DNA of 41,632 nt from Candidatus Bathyarchaeota archaeon (GTDB taxonomy: Archaea; Thermoproteota; Bathyarchaeia; TCS64): positions 1-41,632 of the forward strand of contig JAFGTA010000113.1 of NCBI GenBank assembly GCA_016934355.1. Reading direction: 5' to 3'. A program made the position numbers and the translations under genes. Positions 15,582 to 23,341 of this stretch are shown here, one piece after another; position 1 is the stretch's first letter, and every line of letters begins with the position of its first letter. The notes under the pieces were generated by a model, which saw only the letters and a list, made by a program, of their open reading frames with translations, did not search any database and was not told the DNA's origin.

Positions 15582-16406
15582 TTATGCCTCCACTCTCACC
15601 ATCTCGATGGCGTTGACCGGGCACTCGTTTGCGCAGAGACCGCAGCCCTTGCACGCCTCGTACCTTATCCAAGGCTTGTTCTTCTCCTCGTCCCACTGTA
15701 TAGCGGTCTCGGGGCAGAATATCCAGCAAGTCTTGCATCCGATGCACTTGTCGGCGTCGACCTCGGGCGTGAACACACGCCAGCTTGAGACGTCCTTAAG
15801 GACCCCGTAGCCGCCTACGTGGATGTCGGCCTTCATTGCCGGCGCATCCTTGACGACCGCCTGGATTGGTCCCTTGACCTCGTCGTAGCTCCTCTTGACG
15901 GCGGCGATGTTCATGTCACCGAGTCTGCCGGGGAAGTACTTCTTGATGGCCTTCTCGATGGACTCAACCTTCAACAGGCCGGTGACCTTGGCGAAAGCGC
16001 CCAGGATGGCTGTGTTGGTGATGGGCCTGCCCAGCGTCTCAAGGGCGATGGTCGTGGCGTCTACCGTGGCAACCTTGAAGTCTCCGCCGAGTTTGACCTC
16101 TTCAGGCGTGCTGGCTGTGTTCAACAGAACTAGCCCGCCTGGCAGGAGGTCGTCGACGACGGCTTGCTGCTTTGCGATAAGGGGGTCGAGGACGATGCTG
16201 ATCTCGGGATTGTGGACTAGCTCCCTCTCCCTGACTCGCACGTCATCGATTCTGACGAAGGCTGTAAGTGGCGCCCCACGGCGCTCCGTGCCGTACATGG
16301 GGATTGCCTGAGAGTACTTGCCTTCCTCGTAAGCCGCAGTGGCGATGATCCTTGAAGCGGTTACCGCTCCTTGGCCGCCCCTGCCGTGTAACCTTATTTC
16401 TATCAA
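15582..16406 (-). CDS. porG: Pyruvate:ferredoxin oxidoreductase, fused gamma-delta subunit
   Basis: A 274-residue fusion. Residues 1 to about 180 are the gamma subunit (start IEIRLHGRGGQGAVTASRI; GTERRGAPLTAFVRID). The last ~70 are the delta subunit, an 8-Fe ferredoxin with CIGCKTCWIFCP and CKGCGLCANECP, each binding one [4Fe-4S]. The delta part passes electrons from the TPP site to ferredoxin. In many archaea porG and porD are separate genes; here no stop separates them. It is first in the operon. The start is TTG at 16406, supported by GAGGG (16413-16417) 6 nt upstream. Confidence 0.92.
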   Translation of the reverse strand: MIEIRLHGRGGQGAVTASRIIATAAYEEGKYSQAIPMYGTERRGAPLTAFVRIDDVRVRERELVHNPEISIVLDPLIAKQQAVVDDLLPGGLVLLNTASTPEEVKLGGDFKVATVDATTIALETLGRPITNTAILGAFAKVTGLLKVESIEKAIKKYFPGRLGDMNIAAVKRSYDEVKGPIQAVVKDAPAMKADIHVGGYGVLKDVSSWRVFTPEVDADKCIGCKTCWIFCPETAIQWDEEKNKPWIRYEACKGCGLCANECPVNAIEMVRVEA

Positions 16407-16444
16407 AGTGTTCCCTCTTCGAATCGTTACTCTACCCCGTGTCG

Positions 16445-16455
16445 GTTATTAAGAA
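16445..16455 (-). promoter_or_regulatory. TATA box of the porGD-porA-porB operon
   Basis: TTCTTAATAAC on the minus strand would start transcription near 16424, leaving a leader of about 18 nt that includes the GAGGG site. A second AT-rich candidate (CACTTTAAATG) lies about 40 nt further upstream. The 217-nt divergent gap is clearly AT-rich. Confidence 0.5.
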
Positions 16456-16584
16456 TAACGATTTCACTGAAGACGATCTATGCTAGCATTTAAAGTGTTC
16501 TAAGAACGTCACGCGCACATCTAAATATTCTATTTACTGCGTTTTATCCCTTAAAATTGCGATATAACGGGCTTACGTGTTTAA

Positions 16585-16596
16585 CCTTTTTATTAG
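16585..16596 (+). promoter_or_regulatory. TATA box of the moxR-VWA pair
   Basis: CCTTTTTATTAG is centred 33 nt before ATG 16624. No Shine-Dalgarno sequence stands before the start, so the message is probably leaderless or nearly so. Confidence 0.5.
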
Positions 16597-16623
16597 ATAA
16601 TGCACTAACATCTTGGACTAATC

Positions 16624-17523
16624 ATGATGGCTGAGAGGGAGCTTGGCTTCCGCAAGATGCTTGAGAAGAGCATCGTAGAGAACATCAAGATCGAGCACCG
16701 CGTCGTGCTCAAAGGACAGTACCAGAAAGCCTACGATCTGCTGCGGGACAGCCTGGACACGGGCATCACGCCTTGCCTCGTCGGCCCACCGGGTGTCGGT
16801 AAGAGCCTCCTCGCGCGAAAGGTCGCCGAGGACACGGGCCGGACGTTCCACGAGGTTTTCTTCGACGAGAACGTCACGCCGAGCCGCCTCATAGGGAGCT
16901 TCGACCCAGCCCTCGTGGTAAGGAACGGCCGAAACATCAGCAGCTTCGAGCCTGGGCCCCTCATCAGGGCGATGGTTGAGGGCGGCCTATTCGTGGCCCA
17001 GGAGCTTAACAGGGCCACCGAGTTCTGCCAGAACAGTCTAATCAGCCCTCTCGAGGAGAGACACTATCATCTGTTCCCCATCGGAATGGTGAAGGCGCAT
17101 GAGAACTTTGCTTTCGTCTCCACCCAGAACCCGATAGAGACGGCGGGAACTTACAGGCTGAGCAAGGTGCTGGTGGACAGGATGGGGAGCTGGATCAGGT
17201 TAACGTACCCGACACGTGAGACCGAGATGGAGATCATCAGGGAGAACACCCCCGCGTTCAGCCTGCCGACGTCTGCCCTCGAGAAGATATATGACATCGT
17301 GGACGAGACCAGGCACACTCAGTCCCTCGAGATACCGGCGTCGCCGCGTTCAGGCATATTCCTGACACGACTCGTGAACAGGTACCTCAACAGGTTCGAG
17401 GACGAGGACGCGGCCATCCGGTTCTTCGCGCCAGCCGTGCTGGGGAAGGAGATGCGCGTCAGGGAGGAGGGTAAGACCGTCTCCATGGTAGTCGGTGAGA
17501 TCGTCGAGAGGAGACTCGGTTAG
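16624..17523 (+). CDS. MoxR-family AAA+ ATPase
   Basis: A 299-residue AAA+ ATPase of the MoxR type, a chaperone-like family that works with VWA proteins to activate or insert cofactors in enzymes and complexes. Walker A is GPPGVGKS at 54-61. The Walker B position reads GLFVAQELNRA (121-131): the catalytic glutamate 127 and NRA are kept, but the preceding acid, usually aspartate, is glutamine 126. Sensor 1 is STQNPIE. A MoxR-type C-terminal lid follows. ATG 16624 is followed at once by a second ATG at 16627. The stop directly abuts the GTG start of the VWA gene, so the two are one operon. Confidence 0.92.
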   Translation: MMAERELGFRKMLEKSIVENIKIEHRVVLKGQYQKAYDLLRDSLDTGITPCLVGPPGVGKSLLARKVAEDTGRTFHEVFFDENVTPSRLIGSFDPALVVRNGRNISSFEPGPLIRAMVEGGLFVAQELNRATEFCQNSLISPLEERHYHLFPIGMVKAHENFAFVSTQNPIETAGTYRLSKVLVDRMGSWIRLTYPTRETEMEIIRENTPAFSLPTSALEKIYDIVDETRHTQSLEIPASPRSGIFLTRLVNRYLNRFEDEDAAIRFFAPAVLGKEMRVREEGKTVSMVVGEIVERRLG

Positions 17524-18903
17524 GTGTCCGACAACGCGTACATGACCTACCCCTTCAGGTACGCACACTACTTCATACCGGAGTTCATCACCCGGCTGCG
17601 ATTCAGCCGCGACTGCGAGGAGAAGCTCAGCCCAAGGCAGGGAATCAACATGGGCCGTCTGCTGCTGCCGCCGTTCCTGCGCCAAGGGCACCTGACCTTC
17701 GAGGACCTGCTGAACGCGGCTGTCGTCACTTCTAACGTCGACTGCCAGAAGGCGGCGGAGAAGATCGCCGCAGAGATACTGGTTAACCTCGAGTCAGAGG
17801 AGATGCAGGAACCTGAGTACGACTTCACTGGAGATGACTTCCTGAGCCTGCTGACTAAGCAGAGCGACGACGAGGTGTACGTCACGCCTCATGGGAAGGG
17901 CCTCGAGAACGATTTCGCGGCATCTCATAACAGCGACGTCGACCAGTTCGAGAGCTTCCAAAACAAGCCCGACATAGGCGTCGGCCCGGGGGAGGACGAG
18001 ATCATAAAGGCCGGCGTAAAGGTGATGAAGAACAAGAAGAGCGAGGAGGCGCGTAAGATACTCGCCGAGCTGCTCAAGGAGAAGCTGCTTAAGCTGGGGC
18101 GGGAGTTCGAGCGGAAGGAGGAGTGGTCCAAGCACCGCAATCTCACGCCGTTCCAGCCCGGGGAGGACCCCGACCTCATCGACGAGGAGCGCAGCCTCGA
18201 CAACATCCTGGACCTCGGGAGGAGCCTCGAGGAAATAAGGTACGACGACTTCCTGATGAGGCGGCGAGAGCAGCAGAAACGCACTATAATCTACATACTG
18301 GACATCAGCAACACCATGTTCTACGACTTGGAGGGCATCAACAGCATCAGCTACAGCGTCCTCAGCATGGTTCCCCTCATGTGGGGGCTACGGCGTGAGA
18401 AGTACGGGCTGTGCCTCTACGAGTCCAACAGCCACATCATGAAGGACCTCTACGAGGAGATCAACTTGATCCCGGTGATGGAGGACCTCATCAGCATGGT
18501 TACGCTGAGCACCACCGAGATGGAGAAGAAGTTCAGCGGCGGATTCATGGGGATGACTTGGGGCGGCACGGTGCCCGGGAAGAGCCTGGAGTGGGCGTAC
18601 CAGCAGATCACGGACATTAGTGACCGCAGCGACCGGGTGGTGTTCATATTCAGCGACTTCGTCTTGACGCAGCCCGGGGAACTCACGGAAGAGAACATGC
18701 AGAACTACAAGATCCTAGAGCGGATGGTTGACCTAGGTGTGAGGGTCTGCGCCTGCGTGTCACCGCTGGCCCACAAGTCCATCTTCAGGCCATACACCAA
18801 GGAGTCTCTTGACCGTATGAGGAAGATCGGTATCCACATGATCGACACCTACAAGCCCAGCGGCTTTCTTGATGACGCACAGTCGTTCATCGAGGAAGGC
18901 TGA
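17524..18903 (+). CDS. VWA-domain protein paired with MoxR (CoxE-like)
   Basis: A 459-residue soluble protein. Residues 255 to about 440 form a von Willebrand A domain with the metal-site motif DISNT at 260-264 (canonical DxSxS, here Thr last) and a later WGGT that can supply the MIDAS threonine. Residues 1-250 are mostly helical with a strongly charged stretch (about 160-250), as in CoxE-like partners of MoxR ATPases. There are no membrane segments. The start is GTG at 17524, immediately after the moxR stop. Known MoxR-VWA pairs remodel or metallate target proteins; no obvious client gene is adjacent. Confidence 0.85.
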   Translation: MSDNAYMTYPFRYAHYFIPEFITRLRFSRDCEEKLSPRQGINMGRLLLPPFLRQGHLTFEDLLNAAVVTSNVDCQKAAEKIAAEILVNLESEEMQEPEYDFTGDDFLSLLTKQSDDEVYVTPHGKGLENDFAASHNSDVDQFESFQNKPDIGVGPGEDEIIKAGVKVMKNKKSEEARKILAELLKEKLLKLGREFERKEEWSKHRNLTPFQPGEDPDLIDEERSLDNILDLGRSLEEIRYDDFLMRRREQQKRTIIYILDISNTMFYDLEGINSISYSVLSMVPLMWGLRREKYGLCLYESNSHIMKDLYEEINLIPVMEDLISMVTLSTTEMEKKFSGGFMGMTWGGTVPGKSLEWAYQQITDISDRSDRVVFIFSDFVLTQPGELTEENMQNYKILERMVDLGVRVCACVSPLAHKSIFRPYTKESLDRMRKIGIHMIDTYKPSGFLDDAQSFIEEG

Positions 18904-19298
18904 CCTTTTTCATTACCTGTAGATAAACTGTTTTCGTTTGATGAGAGTTTCTTTTTCCTTCAGCCGCTGCGCTTTTTCCGTATTACTCTCTATATATAGA
19001 AATAACTTTTTCAAATATAATTCAATATAGGGGTAGTTCTCATGTTGCGCGGAAAAGGCATCCCATTTTCTCGTGCACTGATGATAAACTGATGTCTGTT
19101 TCTATCCATTCCGCAGCCGCTTTCGTATAGAGAGCATGTATCCGCAGCGATTATTCAGCAGATGAATCTCAAGGAAGCCAGAAAATGTCTCCAGTTTTCT
19201 ATAGAAACGAGACTAAACCCAGCAGATTAGCTGCTCTCAGCGGTAATCGCCGGCTTCAGCCGCCTGTTACTCTCACGGAATAGCTTCGACGGTTCTGG
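18904..19298. other. 395-nt AT-rich intergenic region
   Basis: This is the only gap over 300 nt. It is far richer in A+T than its surroundings. It holds T-rich stretches just after the VWA stop (CCTTTTT at 18904-18910 and TTTCTTTTTCC near 18949-18958) that could end the moxR-VWA message. It also has a strong palindromic TATA-like CTCTATATATAGAAA (about 18987-19001) and a short inverted repeat AGCAG-ATTAG-CTGCT near 19222-19236. No convincing ORF was found. A small RNA gene or decayed insert is possible but not demonstrated. Confidence 0.5.
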
Positions 19299-19994
19299 CT
19301 ACTGCAACGCCGAGTCGTTCACGATGCATATGAGGCCGCCGAACTGAGCTATCCTCCCGCAATGTTTAGACTTCGACCCGATTACCTTGGTCTTCACGCC
19401 CTTGTTAGCCGCTATCTGGAGAATCTTCTGCGTCCTCCGCCTGTGACGTGAAACAAAATCCTCGGTGACCAGTATGTAATCCAAGCTCCCATCGCCGTAG
19501 AGAGCCTCCTCCACTTCGTCTAGTGAATAAAGAAGCGTCTCTATGCCCTCTGATGTGCTAAGCCGCTTTTCGAGTACATCCATTACGTGCTGCTCGTCGC
19601 CGTGGGAAGCCTCTGATAAGCCATCCATGAACCCCCTCGTCCGCACCACGGTCTTCACCTGACCCTCATCCATCGCGTCCAGCGCCACGTGCTTAAAGGT
19701 GGCCGTGTTAAGCTCCCACCCCTTCAGAAGCCAGCTCTGGTGCTTCTCGACGTGCCTCATGAACGTCCGGTAGTCCCCTTCATCAGCCGAGGCTACCACG
19801 ACGCTCTTTATACCCTGTTTCACTCCGGGCCGTATGGCGTCGACGAGGGACTCGTGGAACCCGTAGTCGTCCTCTCCATGAATGCTCTGGCGTTTCTTGG
19901 CAGACTCGCTGTATATGTCCCAGACCACCGCCACGCGGCCCTTGATGCCGATCATCACCGCAAGCGGGTACCCTCGCCTTCTTCGTCTAGACAC
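19299..19994 (-). CDS. Pelota/eRF1-like protein lacking an N-terminal domain
   Basis: A 231-residue protein resembling the middle and C-terminal domains of the Pelota/aRF1 family. Residues 15-140 look like domain 2 (GRVAVVWDIYSES...KSVVVASADEGDYRTFMRHV). Residues 145-231 look like domain 3 (YSLDEVEEALYGDGSLDYILVTEDF...GVKTKVIGSKSKHCGRIAQFGGLICIV), which in Pelota contacts the recycling ATPase ABCE1. The Sm-like N-terminal domain of Pelota and the NIKS domain of aRF1 are absent, and there is no GGQ. The GTG start at 19994 has CTTTAAAC centred 26 nt upstream, fitting a leaderless message. A role on ribosomes is inferred from family only; it could also be a divergent archaeal or bacterial eRF1-like factor. 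Confidence 0.72.
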   Translation of the reverse strand: MSRRRRRGYPLAVMIGIKGRVAVVWDIYSESAKKRQSIHGEDDYGFHESLVDAIRPGVKQGIKSVVVASADEGDYRTFMRHVEKHQSWLLKGWELNTATFKHVALDAMDEGQVKTVVRTRGFMDGLSEASHGDEQHVMDVLEKRLSTSEGIETLLYSLDEVEEALYGDGSLDYILVTEDFVSRHRRRTQKILQIAANKGVKTKVIGSKSKHCGRIAQFGGLICIVNDSALQ

Positions 19995-20015
19995 AGGGAT
20001 GACACCGCCCGGCGT

Positions 20016-20023
20016 GTTTAAAG
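20016..20023 (-). promoter_or_regulatory. TATA box of the Pelota-like gene
   Basis: CTTTAAAC on the minus strand is centred 26 nt before the GTG at 19994 and overlaps the stop codon region of the upstream MFS gene (20018). Confidence 0.45.
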
Positions 20024-21190
20024 GGTTGAGGTCGGTTCACCCGTTTTCTTTGGCGCCGTCATGGCGTACCCGAGGGGCAGGACTAGCAGCGAAACCGCTA
20101 CGAGGATGCCGTACATGGCGGGTGCGCCGTAGGTGTCGGCTACCATGCCTCCCACGAAGGGCCCCACGCACATGCCGACGCCGTAGACCCCCTCGTGTAC
20201 CCCCATCGCCGAGCCGAGGGAGTTCTTGGAGGCCCTCCTCGTTATGAAGTCGAGGACCACGGGCGTCATGATGCCGGAGCCCACCCCGTAGAGGAACAGG
20301 GGAACCGCGAAACCGGACAAACCGCCTGCAGACCTGGCTAGGTACATCGATGCGGCGAGTAGCAGGGACGCGGCTGCGATAGACTTCAATGTGCCCCACT
20401 CCACGAGGCGCCTGACGTTCATGAATACGACGCCTCTTACGCCGTTGGTCATGGTGAGCAGGAACCCGATGAGGGATGCGGACAAGCCAGCGACGCTCAT
20501 GTGCCCCGGCATGATAGCCATGTAGATGCCGAGGACGAGGGTGAAGGGAAGAAGCGTGGCGTAGGAGAGGGCCAGCGACCTCAGACTGCCGAGTCCACCC
20601 GGGTCTCCACTGGACTCCCTTCGAAGCTCTACCCTGCCCCTGACCCGCGTCAACGAAACTATGAGGCTTAGCAGCAGCAGGGACGCGAGGGCCGCGAAGA
20701 GCGTGTGGAACCCGTATGCGCTGGAGATCATCCCGCCGACGAGGGGACCGACGGTGAATCCAGCGATCCACGCGAGGTTGTACCGCCCCATGGACTGGGT
20801 GAGGGACTCCCTCGGGGAGATGTCCGCGGTCAGCGTGCTCGCCGAGACCCAGAACGTGGCTGAGAAGACGCCCATGAGCGCCCTCATCACGGTGAGGTGC
20901 TGCACTGTCGAGGCTAGCGTGAAGAGGGCGATGGTAGCCGCGGCGCCAAGCGTGAACAGGAGGTACAGCCGTACCCTCTCGAACCGGTCGAGGAGGTACC
21001 CCGACATCAGGGTTATGACCGTGTAAGCCACGTTGCCGACGGCGCCGATCACGCCGAGGTCGGTGTAGGACGCGCCGAGGGTCTCCGCGAAGACGGGGAG
21101 CAGGAAGGTGCAGGTGCCCAGCCCCGTGGAGTTGAGGAAGATGGTCACATAAAGGACCTTTAGTAGCTCCCCCTTCTCCGCGTCGTTCAT
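20018..21190 (-). CDS. MFS transporter
   Basis: A 390-residue major facilitator with twelve hydrophobic segments. The helix 2-3 loop carries YLLDRFERVRL, and a charged central loop (RVRGRVELRRESSGDP) divides the halves. The N-terminal lines (FLNSTGLGTCTFLLPVFAETLGAS) resemble drug- and sugar-efflux-type facilitators; the substrate is unknown. ATG 21190 has CATTTATC about 30 nt upstream, within the short gap after the amidohydrolase stop, so it may be transcribed on its own. Confidence 0.87.
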   Translation of the reverse strand: MNDAEKGELLKVLYVTIFLNSTGLGTCTFLLPVFAETLGASYTDLGVIGAVGNVAYTVITLMSGYLLDRFERVRLYLLFTLGAAATIALFTLASTVQHLTVMRALMGVFSATFWVSASTLTADISPRESLTQSMGRYNLAWIAGFTVGPLVGGMISSAYGFHTLFAALASLLLLSLIVSLTRVRGRVELRRESSGDPGGLGSLRSLALSYATLLPFTLVLGIYMAIMPGHMSVAGLSASLIGFLLTMTNGVRGVVFMNVRRLVEWGTLKSIAAASLLLAASMYLARSAGGLSGFAVPLFLYGVGSGIMTPVVLDFITRRASKNSLGSAMGVHEGVYGVGMCVGPFVGGMVADTYGAPAMYGILVAVSLLVLPLGYAMTAPKKTGEPTSTL

Positions 21191-21225
21191 TAGCTCTACT
21201 GTCTATCGTGTCGGTGATAAATGAT

Positions 21226-22146
21226 CTACGCCGTCGACGGCTTGAATCCCGTTATCTCCAGTATGTTGCCGCTGAATATCCTGTGGATGTCTTCGTCATT
21301 GAGGACCCGGTCCGCCACAAGCTCTCTGCAGGCTTTGATCTGGGCTTCTAGTACGTTGATTCTCCACCCACGGGGGAAGAAGGTGCTGTCCGTGCCGAAG
21401 AGCACCTTTTGGCTGCCTCCAGCCTGCACCGCCTTCCTGAATATCGTCTTCAGGTCGAGGTCGTAGGGCAGGTATCGCATCCAGCTGTTGCTGCCGCTGC
21501 TGTCCATGTAGACGTTGTCGGTCTGGTACTGCATCAGCAGCACCTCCCTGAACCACCCTGCGCCGAAGTGGGCGATGATGAACCTGAGGCCGGGGAAGTC
21601 CCGTGAAGGCACCTGTATGTCGATGGGGTTACCGTTCCTGAGGTCAGCCTGGCCGCCGATGGTGATCCCGAAGTGGAGAAACACCAACAGGTCATGCCTT
21701 AGACACTCCTCGTAGACCGGGTAGACCGGCTCGTCGTAGACTTTCATGTCCTTCCAGGAGCTCGGGTACAGCTTGATTCCTTTGAAGCCGTCCCGCGCCG
21801 CCTTCTTTACCTTCTCAGCCGCGTCCTGCTCCGCCGGGTTGATGTTGGCGTATCCGATGAAACGTCCGGGGAACCTCTTCACGGTCTCTAGGAACTCGTC
21901 GTAAGCCTCTTCGCCCACCATGACGCCCATGGCCTGGACGCCGTACCTGTCCAGCTCATTCACCCACTTTTTTGCTGTGTCCCATGTCTCGTCCGGTAGC
22001 TCTATGCTCGTCATATCCGTCCTCGACTTTGTGCGGTTGCTGAAGCGCTCCATGGTTCTGCCGCGGCTCAGCCACGTCTTCATGGTGTCCGCCGTGAAGT
22101 AGTGGCTGTGGGCGTCCACCACCGGTATACCGACTTTCGACAGCAT
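21226..22146 (-). CDS. Amidohydrolase-family metal-dependent hydrolase
   Basis: A 306-residue TIM-barrel enzyme of the amidohydrolase-related (Amidohydro_2) group. Metal ligands are visible: HxH in DAHSH (H13, H15), H158 in FLHFG, H193 in AHFGA and D253 in GTDSTFFPRG. GIKLYPS (residues 124-130) is a typical strand motif. Relatives include decarboxylases of the ACMSD/resorcylate type and hydrolases, so either C-C or C-N/C-O bond cleavage is possible; the substrate is unknown. It is divergent from the HMG-CoA reductase gene, with GTTTTTTAG about 33 nt before its ATG. Confidence 0.85.
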   Translation of the reverse strand: MLSKVGIPVVDAHSHYFTADTMKTWLSRGRTMERFSNRTKSRTDMTSIELPDETWDTAKKWVNELDRYGVQAMGVMVGEEAYDEFLETVKRFPGRFIGYANINPAEQDAAEKVKKAARDGFKGIKLYPSSWKDMKVYDEPVYPVYEECLRHDLLVFLHFGITIGGQADLRNGNPIDIQVPSRDFPGLRFIIAHFGAGWFREVLLMQYQTDNVYMDSSGSNSWMRYLPYDLDLKTIFRKAVQAGGSQKVLFGTDSTFFPRGWRINVLEAQIKACRELVADRVLNDEDIHRIFSGNILEITGFKPSTA

Positions 22147-22171
22147 CGAATCTCATCGAAGATCGTTGAGG

Positions 22172-22183
22172 TCACTAAAAAAC
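22172..22183. promoter_or_regulatory. Shared A/T-rich TATA region between amidohydrolase and HMG-CoA reductase
   Basis: CACTAAAAAACG reads as a TATA-like element on both strands: CGTTTTTTAGTG for the minus-strand amidohydrolase (start 22146) and CTAAAAAAC for the plus-strand reductase (start near 22216). The divergent gap is only about 70 nt, so the two promoters must overlap. Confidence 0.35.
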
Positions 22184-22215
22184 GTCGCGAGGCGGCCGGG
22201 AAACCTTTATGCAGG

Positions 22216-23307
22216 TTGACCCTGTTGCAGATACCCGAGTTGAAAGGCGACGCCCACGAACTGCTGAGGAAGCTATCTGAGGAGGAGGCCGAGATGTTCA
22301 CGGTAACAGGCGGCCTCACCGTGGAGGCGGCGGACAAGATGCGTGAGAACGTCATCGGCGTCATCAAGGTCCCCCTGGGGCTCGTCGAGGGACTAGTCGT
22401 CAACGGTAAGAGCTTTGTCGTCCCAGTCGCCACTGAGGAGAGGAGCGTCATCACGCAGGCAGCCCTGGGAGCCGCGCTTGCCTCCCGGGGAGGCGGCTTC
22501 CACGCCTTCTCCACCGGCGACGTCATGATCGGTCAGATTCAGGTACTGGAGGTGCCCGACATCGAGCAGGCTATACAGCGGGTCAACGAGGAACGGGAAG
22601 CCCTCCTCGTGGACGCCAACACGGTGTCCCGGACCCGGAAAGCTGTTGACATACGAGTGAGAGCACTGGACTCGGCGGTCGGCGAGATGCTCATCGTCGA
22701 GGTGCTCGTCGACGTGAGGGACAGCATGGGCGCCAACCTTGTGGACACCATCTGCGAGCTGCTGGCGCCGACCGTGGAGAGGCTGACGGGCGGCAGGGTG
22801 AACATGAGGATACTCAGTAACCTCGCAACGGAGCGGATGGTACGCATACACACAACGGTCCCCGCGGAGACAATCGGCGCCGAGATCGTCGACAGGATAG
22901 TCGAGGCACACGCGTTCGCCGAGGCTGACCCGTACCGCGCCGCCACCCAGAACAAGGGGGTCATGAACGGCGTCATCGGGGTGCTCCTCGCGACGAGCAA
23001 CGACACCCGCGCCGTCGAGGCCGGGGCGCACGCCTACGCTGCGTTGACGGGCTCCTACCGGCCGCTCTCCCGGTGGCGGAGGAACGTGGAAGGCGGTCTT
23101 GAAGGTTCGCTTGAGATGCCGTTACCTGTGGGGACCGTTGGTGGAGCGGTTCAGTCTCACCGCCTCGCCGGGGTCGTGCTGCGGCTGCTGGGCGTTGAGA
23201 AGGCTTCTGAGCTTGCGGTGGTCGCGGGCTCTGTGGGGCTGGCTTGTAACCTCGGGGCGCTGTACACCCTAGTTTCCGGGGGCATCATGAGCCTCCAGGA
23301 CCAGTAA
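22216..23307 (+). CDS. mvaA: HMG-CoA reductase, class II (bacterial-type)
   Basis: Reduces HMG-CoA to mevalonate for isoprenoid (archaeal lipid) synthesis, or runs in reverse for mevalonate breakdown. Class II pattern is clear: ENVIGVIKVPLG with the catalytic Glu, GGGFHAF, DVRDSMGANLVDT with the catalytic Asp, ATQNKGVMNGVIGVLLATSND with the catalytic Lys, and GTVGGAVQSHRLAG with the catalytic His. The family N-terminus normally starts a few residues before a RIPGF-like motif, matched here by LLQIPELKG, so I chose TTG at 22216. The same frame is open back to 22102, but that part overlaps the divergent amidohydrolase gene and has no family match. Most archaea use class I, so a bacterial ancestry is likely. 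Confidence 0.9.
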   Translation: MTLLQIPELKGDAHELLRKLSEEEAEMFTVTGGLTVEAADKMRENVIGVIKVPLGLVEGLVVNGKSFVVPVATEERSVITQAALGAALASRGGGFHAFSTGDVMIGQIQVLEVPDIEQAIQRVNEEREALLVDANTVSRTRKAVDIRVRALDSAVGEMLIVEVLVDVRDSMGANLVDTICELLAPTVERLTGGRVNMRILSNLATERMVRIHTTVPAETIGAEIVDRIVEAHAFAEADPYRAATQNKGVMNGVIGVLLATSNDTRAVEAGAHAYAALTGSYRPLSRWRRNVEGGLEGSLEMPLPVGTVGGAVQSHRLAGVVLRLLGVEKASELAVVAGSVGLACNLGALYTLVSGGIMSLQDQ

Positions 23308-23309
23308 GT

Positions 23310-23319
23310 AAATTATATT
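23310..23319 (+). promoter_or_regulatory. TATA box of the DUF362 gene
   Basis: AAATTATATT, directly behind the HMG-CoA reductase stop, is centred about 27 nt before ATG 23342. A leaderless message is likely. Confidence 0.5.
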
Positions 23320-23341
23320 CGGCTCCACTGATTCACTGGAA

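Noticed and set aside
19041..19091. 16-codon ORF starting ATGTTGCGC in the AT-rich gap
   Set aside because: It is short, lacks a ribosome binding site and shows no protein-like pattern; chance is sufficient.
18938..19100. Possible C/D-box sRNA from TGATGA and CTGA motifs in the AT-rich gap
   Set aside because: The C-box purine is missing and spacing between the motifs does not fit a C/D' pair, so I do not call one.
22102..22215. N-terminal extension of the HMG-CoA reductase frame
   Set aside because: It overlaps the divergent amidohydrolase gene and its promoter and has no similarity to the class II family; TTG 22216 fits the family start.
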